Origin: Endothia cerciana
Lineage: Eukaryota > Ascomycota > Sordariomycetes > Diaporthales > Cryphonectriaceae
DNA: 64,000 nt
Direction of reading: 5' to 3'
NCBI GenBank assembly: GCA_026119935.1
Contig: JALRMH010000028.1
Location: 1-64,000 of the forward strand
This document shows positions 35,944 to 48,379 of the stretch, one piece after another. Position 1 is the first letter of the stretch; each line of letters begins with the position of its first letter. The notes below the pieces were generated by a model that did no database searches, had not been told where the DNA came from, and saw nothing but the letters and a program-made list of their open reading frames with translations. Position numbers and translations under genes: made by a program.

Positions 35944-36833
35944 GTACGAGACCGGGTGGAGACGTCCGGAGATGATTTTCCTTCTTCTTGTAGATATATA
36001 ATGCTCGGATCAGATGAAAATTTTCAGATGGTGCCCAAGACCAACATCTGATGTGCGTTCGGACGCACTGCACCCCGGTTGGAAGGAACATATTTTCGAC
36101 CGTGTTTCGCTTTGTGCTCGGGAGGTATTTCGCATCAGTCAGGGACTTCCAAATGACCAAGGCAAGAAGACATGTCCGATGGCCAGACGGGCGCATAAGT
36201 ACAGTACTTGGACCTGGGGGTCCCACTGGATCAAGGGACAAGAGCCTCGCTCAAGCGCGGTTCAGTCTTGTTGTGGCTAGGCGCCCCTCCTCTGTCTCTG
36301 GAAGAACAAGGCACGGGTTCGAGTAGTCCAACAAATCGACGATTCTCAGATGATTATTGTGAGAGTAGGTTTGCCTCTCACGCATTGAATTTGAGAGTGA
36401 GATGGTTGGTATCCAGCGGGATAGTCTCCCCCCGCCCCGGGAGGGAAAAAAACAAAAAGCTCTGATATCTGTGGAAATTGATGGCATAGTATTTGTGAAC
36501 AACTGTCCTTGATATATATTAATTAGGGTGAGAAATCAGTCATTCATATAGCAGTTATGAAGTCACCATTCCTTCAAGATCAGGAAAAGTGTCAGCTGTG
36601 ATTGTAATGTCTCAAGTGATGAAGAGGGTCAACTTGCTTATGTAAGTCTCTTACATGCTCTGGTCACCCGTCCCCTGCCGCCGGCATCTTAGCTAAGCTG
36701 TCTCCAATTTTAGACCCGTCTGCGTCTTGTCCTCCTTGCTGAGCTTGAACCAGATCGCTGATGACAGCCTCCTTCATCATTTCAAGCTTGCTGTCTGGAG
36801 CCACAGCAAGGAACCACCACCACCACCGCCATC
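35944..36833. other. Intergenic, phosphatase to V-ATPase gene
   Basis: About 890 nt with no supported gene. It contains AT-rich TATATATTAATTA near 36515. The 36.7-36.83 kb part is CT- and CCA-rich, consistent with the leader of the V-ATPase gene. Confidence 0.5.
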
Positions 36834-39556
36834 ATGGCTCCGGCACGCGATACTCCGTTCCGCTCGGCGGACATGAGTATGGTGCAGCTGTATATTTCCA
36901 ACGAGATTGGCAGAGAAGTCGTTAACGCCCTCGGAGAGCTCGGCTTGGTCCAGTTTAGAGACGTAGGTCATCCGTCTTACTTCTGCTGCACCATAGCATC
37001 GAGACTGCTCTCTGCACGATAACTGACCGACCCGTGTCGCAGTTGAACGGCGAGGTCACCGCATTCCAACGAGCCTTCACTCAGGAGATCCGACGCCTCG
37101 ATAATGTCGAACGTCAGCTGCGCTACTTCTACGCACAGATGGAGAAGGGTGGGATCCCCCTGAGGAAGCTCGACCTTGACATGGAGACCCTCGCACCGCC
37201 TACCACGACAGAGATCGATGAGCTTGCCGAGCGAAGCCAAGGGCTTGAGAACCGCGTCTTTCAGCTAAACGACAGCTACGAGACCCTCAAGAAGCGGGAG
37301 GTCGAGCTGACGGAGTGGCGATGGGTCCTACGCGAGGCTGGTGGCTTCTTCGACCGCGCTCATGGCAATGTCGAGGAGATCCGAGCCTCGACGGATGAAG
37401 ACGATGCGCCGCTTCTGCAAGATGTCGAGCAGCACAACTCCGCTCCCGATGTGGATCACTCCTTCTCGGTGATGAACATCGGGTTCGTTGCCGGCGTCAT
37501 CCCACGCGACCGAGTCGCTGCCTTTGAGCGCATCCTGTGGCGTACTCTTCGCGGCAACTTATACATGAACCAGTCGGAGATTCCCGAGCCCCTGGTTGAT
37601 CCCAGCAACAACGAGCCCGTCAACAAGAACGTATTCGTCATCTTCGCTCACGGGAAGGAGATTTTGGCCAAGATCAGAAAGATTTCCGAATCCATGGGAG
37701 CTGAGGTCTACAACGTCGACGAGAACAGCGATCTCAGAAGGGATCAGATCCACGAGGTCAACGCAAGGTTGAATGACGTTCAGAACGTGCTCCAGAACAC
37801 TCAGCAGACTTTGAATGCTGAGCTGACACAGATCTCGCGATCTCTATCGGCCTGGATGGTTCTCGTCGAAAAGGAGAAGTCTGTGTACAACACACTGAAT
37901 TTGTTCTCTTACGACAGAGCACGCCGTACCCTGATTGCTGAAGGCTGGTGTCCGACCAACGACCTGCCCCTCATCCGGTCCACGCTGCAGGACGTGAACA
38001 ACCGAGCCGGACTCTCCGTGCCATCTATCATCAACGTCATTCACACCAACAAAACTCCTCCGACCTACTTGAAGACCAACAAGTTCACCGAGGCGTTCCA
38101 GACAATCGTCAATGCCTACGGTACCGCCACGTATCAGGAGGTCAACCCGGCAATTCCTGTCATTGTCACCTTCCCTTTCCTCTTCGCCGTCATGTTTGGT
38201 GATTTTGGCCACGCATGCATCATGCTAAGTGCGGCTTTGGCCATGATCTACTGGGAGAAGCCGCTCAAAAAGGTCACTTTCGAGCTTTTCGCCATGGTCT
38301 ACTACGGACGTTATATTGCTCTCGTCATGGCAGTCTTCTCTGTGTTCACTGGTCTCATCTACAATGACGTTTTCTCAAAGTCGATGACCCTCTTCCCAAG
38401 TCAGTGGGAGTGGGATCCTCCGGAGAATTACCATGAGGGAACCCAGATCAGCGCCAAACTCAAGGGCGACTATCGTTATCCATTCGGTCTTGACTGGATG
38501 TGGCATGGTACCGACAATGACCTCCTCTTCTCGAACAGCTACAAGATGAAGATGAGTATCGTTTTGGGCTGGGCTCACATGACCTACTCGCTCTGCTTCG
38601 CGTATATCAATGCGAAGCACTTCAAGAAGCCTATCGACATCTACGGCAACTTTATCCCCGGCATGATCTTCTTCCAGTCCATCTTTGGTTACCTTGTCGT
38701 CTGCATCATTTACAAGTGGACGGTGAACTGGCCTGCTATTGGAAAGCAACCTCCTGGCTTGCTCAACATGTTGATCTACATGTTCTTGCAGCCCGGTACT
38801 CTTGATGAGGAATTGTACCGTGGACAAGCCTTTGTTCAGGTCTTCCTACTACTTCTTGCTCTGGTACAGGTTCCAGTACTTCTCTTCCTCAAGCCATTCT
38901 ACCTGCGGTGGGAGCATAACAAGGCGCGGGCCAGGGGCTACCGTGGTCTCGGTGAGACCTCTCGTGTCAGTGCCCTAGATGGTGATGATGATGACAATGG
39001 CCATGCTATCGACGGACGGCCAAGCATCAACAGCGATGATGAAGGTGTTGCCATGATCACCCAGAACATCGATGATGAAGGACACGAAGAGTTTGAGTTC
39101 AGCGAAGTTATGATCCACCAGGTCATTCACACCATTGGTATGTCTGAAATTATTTGAACATCCTGTTCCTCGACGATATTGGGTGATTGCTAACACATCC
39201 CAGAATTCTGTCTGAACTGCGTGTCTCACACTGCATCGTACCTTCGTCTGTGGGCTTTGTCTCTTGCCCATCAACAGCTCAGCGCCGTGCTCTGGAGCAT
39301 GACACTTGACCCCGCCCTCGGGATGTCCGGAGTTGCGGGCGTCATCGCACTAGTCATCTTCTTCGCAGCGTTCCTTGTCCTTAGCGTCATCATTCTCATT
39401 ATCATGGAGGGCGTGTCTGCTATGTTGCATTCCCTCCGCCTGGCATGGGTTGAGTCTTTCTCGAAGTTCGCTGAGTTCGATGGTTGGCCGTTTGCTCCGT
39501 TCTCCTTCAAGACTATGCTGGAGGAGTCGGAGGAACTAAAGGAGTACCTGGGTTGA
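36834..39556 (+). CDS. VPH1: V-type H+-ATPase subunit a (Vph1/Stv1 family)
   Basis: Membrane stator and proton half-channel subunit of the vacuolar ATPase Vo sector. Exons 36834-36962, 37043-39137 and 39204-39556 (introns 80 and 66 nt) give 858 aa, the usual length. The N-terminus shows FRSADMSMVQLYISNEIGRE and LGELGLVQFRDLNGEVTAFQ across the first junction. The cytosolic coiled-coil half is followed by the membrane half: FPFLFAVMFGDFGHA, several hydrophobic helices, and after the last junction EFCLNCVSHTASYLRLWALS with the essential proton-channel arginine at residue 756. The acidic loop DGDDDDNGH lies before the last helices. It cannot be assigned to the vacuolar or Golgi isoform by eye, though filamentous fungi generally have one such gene. 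Confidence 0.97.
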
Positions 39557-40026
39557 TGTATTCTTGTCTTCTGTCTCGAATGGTAAACTAAAATAGATTG
39601 TACCACCCTGCATAGCAACAGACCCCACAAGCGCGATAACGTGCAACTTCTTATGCCTAATACCTAGATACCGTGACGCAAGGGAAAAGAAACAATCCGA
39701 ACGGGTTGCGGTGTTTATGAGAAATTCTGGGTACTATAGTTGCACTGTGGCTTGCTCCTCTGCACATAAGTACAACCTATGCTGGTCATGGAACAATCAA
39801 TACCTCAAGTCGGTGGGTATTCTTACCCCTCTACAGCGATTTCTTGCCTCCGATATCCCCGTAATGCCCGGAGTTGGCTTAGTCATCCCCGTCAGCTCTT
39901 GGTTCAGTAGAGTAACATCATCTTCAACCACGTCGATTTTCTATGCAAATTCTTCCTCAGCAGAGGACAGCGTCCATCTTCCTCAGTGTCCCGTCAGTGA
40001 CCTGTTTGACACAGCCCATCCTCAGG
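39557..40026. other. Promoter region of Zn2Cys6 gene
   Basis: About 470 nt between two co-directional genes. The frame of the next gene is open back to an ATG at 39943, which would add 28 residues without cluster features. I treat that part as leader. Confidence 0.45.
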
Positions 40027-42670
40027 ATGGCCGACCATGACGAGCCATCACCACTCTCATCCGTCTCATCTAGAGGCGATAAGGAGAACAGCGCCAGCCA
40101 CGAGGCGCCCTCGGCAGCAGCGAATCAGCCCCGGCGTAAACGCCGGCGCATCGTTATCTCCTGCACTGAGTGCCACAGGAGGAAGCAGAAGTGTGACAGG
40201 AGCTTGCCGTGTACAAATTGCGTATCGCGAAATAAGCAGGAATCGTGTCGCTATGAGACTGGCGCTCCGACTGCCAGGGCGGCTCAACAGCAGCGGGCGG
40301 TGGAGGACGACGTTGTTGGGACAGATGGGGTTGCGGTTGATGTAGGTCGCCGAGATCAACGGCCTACCAAGTATGATATTGACCCGAGGCTGGCTGCCTC
40401 GGCGCATGGTGAAGTCGTCGACCGAGACAGCCTTACGTCTGCGGTGACACGTGGAGTTGCGGGGAGCCCCGTCAGAGCACCAACGAACTTCGGGTACGCT
40501 GACGCCAGCGGCGCCAGCGGCGCCTCAACGTTGGGATTTCTCAAGAAGATTGATGATGGGTCGGCCCCAGGGCACTCGCTCGCCAGCTTAGCGATGGCAA
40601 GGGAGAATACCGCTTACTTCGGCACGCGAGAGAGGTACAAGAGTCTCGTCCGCCAGCTGCCCGCGCGGCCTTACATCGAGAAACTTGTAGACATCTATTT
40701 CAAGGACTTCAACTGGCAGTATAATGTGAGTTCTCATCTGATTCCTGTGGCAAGATACATTAAAAAAAAATTTAAAAAATTAAAAAAGAAACTGACCAAA
40801 TCCAAGGGCGTGGATCGATATATGTTCGACCGACAGATGGAGGAGTGGTATAACCTGCCTTATAATTTGCTCAATGTTGAAGGCCCTCAGGCGTTGTCGC
40901 CCGACTTGAGGGCCTTTCCTGCTATGGTATTTCAGATTGTCGCCACCAGTCTGCTGATGTTTGCCACGGAATCGGAGCCGATTTTCGACTCTCTGAAGTA
41001 TAACAGTTCGATGACTTTCGAGGACTTGGCCAACGACTATACCGAGTCCGGCGTGGCTCTTTTGAACCTGCTAGGGAAGAGGTATGTATCGCTTACGCTC
41101 GTGACTGCAGGCTGGCTGAGGGCTGGTTACCTGAAATACTCCGGCCTCGTAACAGAGTCGTGGCATGCGATTGGCACCGCCATTCGAGATGCTCAAGAAT
41201 GTGGGCTCCATCGCGAGAGCCTTGACCCGCGGCCGAAGAGCGACAAGATCGAGGACGTCCTTGAAAATCAATGGGAAATACAGCGAAGGCGCAAGATGTG
41301 GTGCCTGCTTGTGATATGGGACGTCCACACCGGCATCATCCTTGGCCGGCCCTTGAGCGTGGACCTGAGCCTCAAGTGTCCATTGCCAGTGGACGCACCT
41401 GAGCCCAAAGATCCGTCCCGAACGCCTATCGTGCAGCGCTTAGACAGCGATCCACCGTCTCTCACGACGCGGATGTTGTACACCTTTAAGATCACTATGG
41501 CCCTGAAGGATATTGTGGACCTGGAGAAGGAAGGGCCTTGTCCTAAGGATTTCTCCAAAGTGGACCGGCTGCACGAGAGCCTTGAGGAACTTGAAGCGCA
41601 GACACCGGCGTATTTTCGCCAGGAAAATCCGGATACTCGGTATGATGACCTAGCAGAGTGCTTCTGGGTCCCGATGGTGCGCTCGGCGCTGCATCCGCTT
41701 GTGGCGTTCAACTTCATGGCGCTGCACAGGCCGTATGTCTTCACGCGGCCGCATAGCAGAAGAGAGGCGCTAAAGGCGAGCCTCAAGATGCTAGAGCTGC
41801 AGAGGGCCAATTTCGCCTCCATGAGCCCGCGACATTACAAGCTGTGAGTAATCCATCCTCTGACAACACTGTAGCACGAGGACAAGCGACTGAGCCATAC
41901 GTAGCTATCATCTCTTCTTTGGAACGTTCGATGCTATCGTCCTTATGGCGAGTATCTTCATTCTCTTCCCTAAGGATAATGCGGAATACGTCTCCCCCGC
42001 GCTGCAGCATTTCCAATGGGCAGTGGAGCGCTTTGAGGCCATGTCCGAACGCAATCGCCTCGCTGCCGCCGCCCGTGGTGTACTGCAAGCCATCCATCTG
42101 CGGCTGAAGAGGGCACTGGAGATAAACGGGATACCGAACATCGTCGGCACTGCGTCATCGACCCCGGCGTCACGGCCGGCAGCATCAACCTCTGAATCGC
42201 ACAACACGGCGACCACTGGCGAGTCGCCGTCCCTGGCGACCTCGGGAAGCATTGGAAACCGCAGCGCAAGTATCTTCACCACTCCAGGCGCCGACACCTC
42301 CTCTTCCGCAAGTGACCATCACTTTGTAGCGCTGACCGGTGACACGTCCATCGAATCCGGACTGGGGGCCGTCGGCGCGAGTGACTGGAATCTGCCGGAC
42401 AACTTCGACTGGGCGTCCATTCAGCCGGTGTATGCTATGGCAGATGTTGCGTACAACGATCTGATGGGGATCAGTAATGGTGGAGATACTACAACGGCTA
42501 CAACGTCGATGCCGAACTGGGCGGGCGGGACACCGTTGTTGAGTGGTAGTGCCACTGACGTCTCCCAGACAGCAGGAGGTGCGACGGACTCGCAGGGCTG
42601 GTTGTTTGGGGGTGATTTTGGGGATGATAGTGTGTGGAATCTGTTGAATCAGTACCCGGCTCCTCCTTGA
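40027..42670 (+). CDS. Zn2Cys6 transcription factor with fungal-specific factor domain
   Basis: Nuclear DNA-binding regulator. Exons 40027-40725, 40807-41843 and 41905-42670 give 833 aa. The cluster is CX2CX6CX5CX2CX8C (Cys46, 49, 56, 62, 65, 74), preceded by a basic NLS-like RRKRRR. The middle domain shows FNWQYNGVDRYMFDRQMEEW across junction 1, LSPDLRAFPAMVFQIVATS, and TESWHAIGTAIRDAQECGLH, characteristic of the PF04082-type domain. The second junction gives HYKLYHLFFGTFDAIVLMAS. The C-terminal 150 residues are Ser/Thr/Gly/Asp-rich, likely activating. I start at MADHDEPSPL. An in-frame upstream ATG at 39943 is an alternative. Intron 1 (81 nt) is divisible by three and stop-free, so an unspliced message would still be open. 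Regulated pathway unknown. Confidence 0.92.
40726..40806 (+). other. Stop-free phase-0 intron in the Zn2Cys6 gene
   Basis: GTGAGT donor, AAACTGACC branch-like site and CCAAG acceptor, AT-rich, 81 nt. Removal restores the conserved FNWQYN-GVDR motif. Retention would insert 27 residues with a strongly basic core (KKKFKKLKKK) and no stop. Confidence 0.75.
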
Positions 42671-43108
42671 GGAGCTCCCACGGCTGCCTGGACGGCGTTT
42701 GAGTGTTGCCTTGGCTACTAATTTGGTCCGATACGACGGTATGGCGCTCGACAAGACGCTCTCTTCTAAGGAGTAATGAGTGATGCAGGAAGCAAGTCTC
42801 AAACATCGGACCACAGTTATTCTCGGGTTTTTCGGTAGTATTTTCTTTTATTACTTTGTATTTCCTTTCCGAGAAAAAAGGAGGGCGTGGGTATAGATGA
42901 TATTCCCCTTCTGGTGCAACTTCGGCAACCGAGCCGCACGGCACGTCAGGGTTGCTTGTTTATTCTGCTGCCTGCTACTCTGGTTTGATACATGCTAAGT
43001 GTCTGAGCCAAGCTGAACCTGACCTCTTCCCGTTGAACTGGTTTGAAACGTTGCTGCCTAGAGGTAACATCTTGGCCGCATCCAGATGTAGGTGGCTCCC
43101 TCTGGTTC

Positions 43109-43138
43109 GGAGGATCTGAGGAGGATCTGAGGAGGATC
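43109..43138. repeat. Short tandem repeat, GGAGGATCTGA unit
   Basis: About two and a half direct copies of an 11-12 nt unit. Confidence 0.8.
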
Positions 43139-45112
43139 ATAGCGATATGTATACGACGTAGAGCATAGTACGCAAGCTATTCAACGTATGCAGGGATGAC
43201 CACATCCGGAGGCCATTTCGTGTCGGGGTTCAGTGCTGAAGACCCTCATTGTCAGATTAGGTGCTAATCAATCAGAGGAGATACTGATCGGGCCAGGTGG
43301 TGGTGTATAATTCGAGCTGCACGGGCTGCAAAACGAGGTAGCCAAGGATCGGTGGCTGTTACAGCCGATGAACCGACGATGAGTGGCGTGTTCGTATCAA
43401 GCTGAGACTTAAGGTTCTCACTATGGCAATTGTCACAGAACCGTTTCCCGATCCTGGAGCTGGATCGTATACAGTTCAGGTGCCGTTTCCTGCAGCCGTA
43501 GAGACCCTGATCCGTGTTGTGTGTGTGGGGGGTCGCAATGACTGCTCCGGTTTGACAATCCGGCTGCCAGAAAGCACATCCCAAATACAGTCTCGCCGAC
43601 ATTCCCCGGACAAGGCTGATGGCCCTGCCGACTTCCGCGTGTGGTGCATGGGGCAGAGTCGGAGTGGTGTGCAGTTCTGACATGCCTAGCACTATCGGCG
43701 ACCCCGTCTCAATATGATGCCTAGATTTAACTCCTTCTGGAGGTGCTCAGGTCCCCACGTTCGCTTTTTTCTAGCCAGTTGGATATCGCTGCTGAGGGGA
43801 GCGCCGCGACAGCCAGCCAGAGGATGCATACGCCGGTCCCAAAGGAAGAAGGATTCGAGGAGATGAGAGGCTATGGTTCGCTGCCGGGAGGAACCGCCGG
43901 GCTGCAGCTATCTAGCCCTGTGAGGCACAAGGGGGGCTTACCGTACACAGTAGGGTTGCTTCTTCTTTCCTCCCGGAGGTATTCTCAACCAATAAGAGCA
44001 TGACGGCCTGCCGCATCTGCAAGTCCCCCTGCGTTCTGGATCCTCTTCGCCACGTGCTTACACAGCTGCACGTCTGAACGCCGATTCTGGTCCTCGCCGC
44101 GATGCAACGCCCGCTGAGCTTGCCACAGGTGCCATGTCTAGAACCTCTCTTAGGTAGACCGGTTTGGTTTTCCTTCCTCCCTTCTCCATGGTTGAGATGT
44201 GGGTTGTATTTGGATGCGGAGTGCTTTCTTACATCAGTGCTGACTCTGATCCAGATGCCGCGTTGTAGGGCTGATGATCCGCGTACCAAGGTTGCATCAA
44301 GACCTCTTCCCCAGCGGCGTGCCACTCGTCAAGTTCGGCAGACGAGATATGCAATCAACATGAGCTCGAGGCCAAGCAAATATGAAGTCCGGTGTGCGGG
44401 AGGCCCATATGGGCGATGCCATCGTGGACTCATACCGACATATTGGATGATTGATGACACCTGGACACGAGGCAGAAGGCAGGCTCTGATGATGACATGA
44501 GAGGCTCAAACAAGCCCTGAATGTCCAATATGATTCAGGGGCCCAACACGGGCAGCTATACCGATGAAACCCCCACCCTCGGCCCCGGCCATGTACCCGA
44601 CGGCTCCGACTTCGATACCCGGCGGATCGGCATCTATGTCCATATGAGAGCTGATACGGGATTGCAACGATGACAGCGCACCATAGATGACAGATCCCAG
44701 GGCAAACATTTTCCTCAGGATACAAGGAAGTTATTCCTGTAAAGGATCTAGCGCGTCTGTAGACCAATGCCTACGTCTAGGTTACCTGCTAAGCTGCAGA
44801 CCCTCAGGGACCAAAGTCTCAGAGTACACAGCTTATGAAACTAGATACCTCCCCGAGCCTCAAGCTCTATGTGTACATCATACCTGCGTAAAGAGATCTT
44901 CATCTCGTCGCCGCCCCCCTTGACTTTGCCTCAAACACAGCAACGTGCCGTGGCTGGTATGGCATGCAGCCCCCCGTGCCGAGAGCAGAGAAAAGGATTG
45001 GAAACGGCCTCGACGACGCCCGACAGACTTGCCAAAGACAAATAGTAGGGAGATTGCACATGCCTCTCGAGGGGAATCCATTGATCTACACAACCCGTAG
45101 CCAGAGAAGAGA

Positions 45113-45118
45113 TATAAA
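45113..45118 (+). promoter_or_regulatory. TATA-like box of Myb gene
   Basis: TATAAA 83 nt upstream of the ATG at 45201. Confidence 0.5.
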
Positions 45119-45200
45119 GCTGTATAGCGACGACTACTACCAGGTCCGCACCTCAAGCTTCATCGCATCGACCTTCTCTGGGCACCTACAGCACGACAAG

Positions 45201-46828
45201 ATGACGAAGGGCAAGCGAAAGTGGACGATTGAGGAAGACGAGGCTCTCCTCAAAGGTCTGGAGGCGGAGCTTGCTCGTGAGTGCTTACTTTCTATGGCCA
45301 AGTTTTATCTCAGCCTTGCCTTCACACGGCTTCGTTTCGAGACAAACACATATTGACTTTTGGATTCACCCATCCGCAGGCCCCACCGGTCGAAGTAATT
45401 CGATCAACTGGAATGAGATAGCCAAGAGGGTTCCGCTTCGAAACAATAAAGACTGCCGTAAACGATACTTGAACGGGATGGCCTGGAATCTCAAGAAGGT
45501 AGTCCTTACCGTGCCTTTCTTGGACACTGAATCATATAATCGATTGACCAATGCTTATAGGGGCCTTGGTCAGTGGAGGAAGATATTCTGCTTAAAAACC
45601 TCATTACGCAATACGGCACATCCTGGGTGGATGTCTCCCGGGCTATGGGGACGCGCAGTGCTGATCGTGAGTGTTTACCGAGGAGCCTTCCTTCCAACGC
45701 CTCAACCCAGGAACAATTCCGACGCGGACTCTTACGCAAGGATTGACATGGTTCCCTCAAAAATAGAATGTTCGAAGAGATGGTATCACTGTCTTAATCC
45801 AGAACTGGATCGACAGCCATGGAAGAAAGAAGAAGTAAGTCAAATCCCGCTCGTCCTTTATTTTGGTTCCAGTGGATGATACTCCACCAAATGTCCTATT
45901 GGCCATATTAATACTTCCTCGGCATTACTATATCTCGTCCCCCTAGAGTTTCTCGTACCATTAATTAATACTTTATTCTAGATCGAGCTTCTTTCGGAAG
46001 CATATAAAGTCCATGGCAGCAGCTGGAAGCTGATACAAGAGATGTATCTCCCCTCTAGATCGGCGAACAACATCAGAAACCAGCAAGTGGCACAACAAGT
46101 TGGACAAATTTCCTCGGGGCTTCAGACTAATACTCGACAGATACACTATCATGACACGCTATAGCTCAAGACCGGGCCATCAGAGTCCTAGTCGACTCTC
46201 TGACACAGGGTCACCGTCTGCTCTCGACAGCCATCGGACGACCGCGGGGCCACAGACGATGTATAATGAGAATGACGGATTAGCGCTCGAGGCCTCGCAA
46301 CCATCGTCCTTCAGTATGCAGAATAGCAATAGAGACTCGCTCGGTACTGTCGATGCGATATCTCCGACGAATTTCGGCACCGATTTATTCCAAGGACTTA
46401 CGGGCCCGCCACCAACAACTGCACCTCAGCTGGGTCCTTCCTCCGTCTTCCCGGCCTCAGGAATGAACAACGAGTCGTTTGGATGGATGAGTGATGAGGC
46501 TGTGGCAGGGGACGGATACTGTCTAGCGCCCCATTCTGCCGCCCCCAGACCATCGACATACGCCACATACTTTCAGCCAACGGATGGCAACTTTGCGATG
46601 CTGCCAAACACGGCCGGGGCCGTTGCTCAGCCACACGGGCAGAGCACGGCGCACCAGGTATCTTGGGCCACCTACGACCCGGGCATGTTCTCTCCAGAAC
46701 AGAGAACGAGTGTTGATTGGGCGCCGCCGAGAGGATCTTTACAGTTGATGCCATCTCTGACACCATTTGCGGCGAACGACCAATCCCAAATGGACTACAC
46801 GATGGACGAGCACCCCTTGAGACGATAA
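45201..46828 (+). CDS. Three-repeat Myb/SANT DNA-binding protein
   Basis: Six exons: 45201-45276, 45380-45498, 45561-45666, 45767-45834, 45982-46082 and 46141-46828, giving 385 aa with all phases consistent. Repeat 1: KRKWTIEEDEALLKGL to NWNEIAKRVPLRNNKDCRKR. Repeat 2: GPWSVEEDILLKNL, SWVDVSRAMGTRSADQCSKR. Repeat 3: QPWKKEEIELLSEAY, SWKLIQEMYLPSRSANNIRN. The spaced tryptophans are retained. The fifth intron (46083-46140) begins with GC, not GT (CA/GCAAGT), contains GACTAATAC as branch-like site and ends GACAG. Using it joins NNIRNQ to YTIMTR in frame, while reading through stops at 46164 (TAG). The C-terminal 230 residues are Ser/Pro/Gln-rich and disordered, likely transactivating. Such short fungal Myb proteins form expanded families. 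Targets unknown. Confidence 0.9.
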
Positions 46829-48379
46829 TTGAAGCCAATTGGTCATGGCCTTAAAAACCTGTTTAAAGTCTTAATAGGTGAACATTAAATCTGGACGATG
46901 TATTATTATATATCATCACGGTCAGGGACGAGCATAGAGGGAACATGAACCACGTAGGAACGATAGATGGTTCTTTGTACATGCACATGGACTCTACCGT
47001 AACACCTCTGCTAAGCAGCTTGTCCTCCTCGATCTCTTTTTTCTTGGAGATGGATGGGGGCCATTGACTCGCGTGCCCTTCAACCAGCCATATATCAGAA
47101 TAGATTAAACAGGGTTAGTCTTCTTCTCACTGGCGGGTATCTAATCTCTGACCAGACTTTAGACCTCACTGTCCTGTCCATTGGCAACTACGCTGTATTT
47201 TCAACCATACGCAGCGCAGAGAAGGCCAGCACCCAAGCTGACTCTGGAGATCAGACCCGTCAAGAGCGAGGCTACCGATACTGAGGACCTGACCAAGACC
47301 ATTAACAACCACCACATAATAAGCATACTCATCAGCGTAAGATGGGCTAATGAAGGTTGAGATGGTCTACAGTTCAGCTGTCGAGGCTGCCAAGACCAGC
47401 GCGTAAGCACTAGAAAACGACTATTCTATCCTGATCCTCTCAATACTTGCAATATCTATACGTCGGGGTCGCTCGCCCATGGGTCTCTAGGCTAGTAGTG
47501 AGTTAGCGACACCATGGTCCCAAGCACTTCGCACCATTCGTCCACGCTGGTCATCATAGTCAGCTCGCGTCCTGCTCATGAACACGCCCTTCTCAGCTTC
47601 CGCGACCTCCTCGAGGTGGCTTTCACCCGCCCGACTACCATCTACAGGCGTTCTTCTTGGAGTCTCGGGACCTACTGATGGCTGCTAACGAGTGCTCTCG
47701 AACAACAGCAGTTGTCGGTCCGAAGACCTGCGGACATCGGTGGCAACAGTTCTATCATTCAGTCGACGCTAATGATCTTGCGGACGCCCATAGATGTCGC
47801 AGCACCAGACCGGCTCGGAACCCTGAGATGGTGGCGCACATTATAATATTGACATGGAGTCTATGTTAGTGAGCATTTTTTCGATCCAGGCCCAACCCTA
47901 ATAATTAATACTGGTATCCATGTAGCAAACCCTGGGCATATAGCTCGGGGTTGGTACGAAAAGTTCATGGTTGGTTCACAGCCAAATATGAAATGATCTG
48001 CATTGTTTATTTACTTTGAACGAACAGAGATATATCCGGATGCAAATTGGACCAAAGTATATGTCCGAGATTGCAATATCCTATATATTCTACTGTAACA
48101 TCGGGTATAATTTCATCCATGCTGAGTATATGCTAAACATATGTCCAGCATATGCTGTACGTAAGTTGTCTAGGCTCCCCACACTTTGATTCTGTTGCCT
48201 AGCCAACCTGCATCCAGACCCACCTTTCCGTATCAACCATGAGCTTTCTTGTACTCCCCATGAACTTTTGTCCCCCCCCCCCCCCCAGAAGTGTTATCGT
48301 ACCCCCCATGAGCTAAAACCCCCAAAGGCGTTGATACGAATTTGTCATTATGCTCTCCTCATCACTCTTGGCCGACATT
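46829..48379. other. Intergenic between convergent Myb and cutinase genes
   Basis: About 1.55 kb between two 3' ends. AT-rich 47.9-48.15 kb includes short palindromes around CATATG. At 48236-48312 imperfect copies of a CCCCCATGAGCT/CCCCATGAAC motif surround a C15 run. No coding signal found. Confidence 0.5.
48236..48312. repeat. Imperfect direct repeats around a C15 run
   Basis: Three related copies of (GTAC)CCCCATGA(A/G)C(T), two in close succession and one after the poly-C at 48272-48286. Confidence 0.6.

Larger units (their letters stand above)
42671..45200. other. Gene-poor region upstream of Myb gene
   Basis: About 2.5 kb. It includes GAGGATCTGAG tandem copies at 43109-43138. A 67-codon ATG frame on the minus strand (44709-44506) is glycine-rich but unsupported. 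A TATAAA at 45113-45118 precedes the Myb gene. Confidence 0.5.

Noticed and set aside
41079..41107. GTATGT...CTGCAG stretch in the Zn2Cys6 gene
   Set aside because: Only 29 nt. The read-through gives the expected conserved sequence leading into TESWHAIG.
44506..44709. 67-codon minus-strand ATG frame, Gly-rich
   Set aside because: Good ATG but no signal peptide, no homology I can recognise and no promoter signal.
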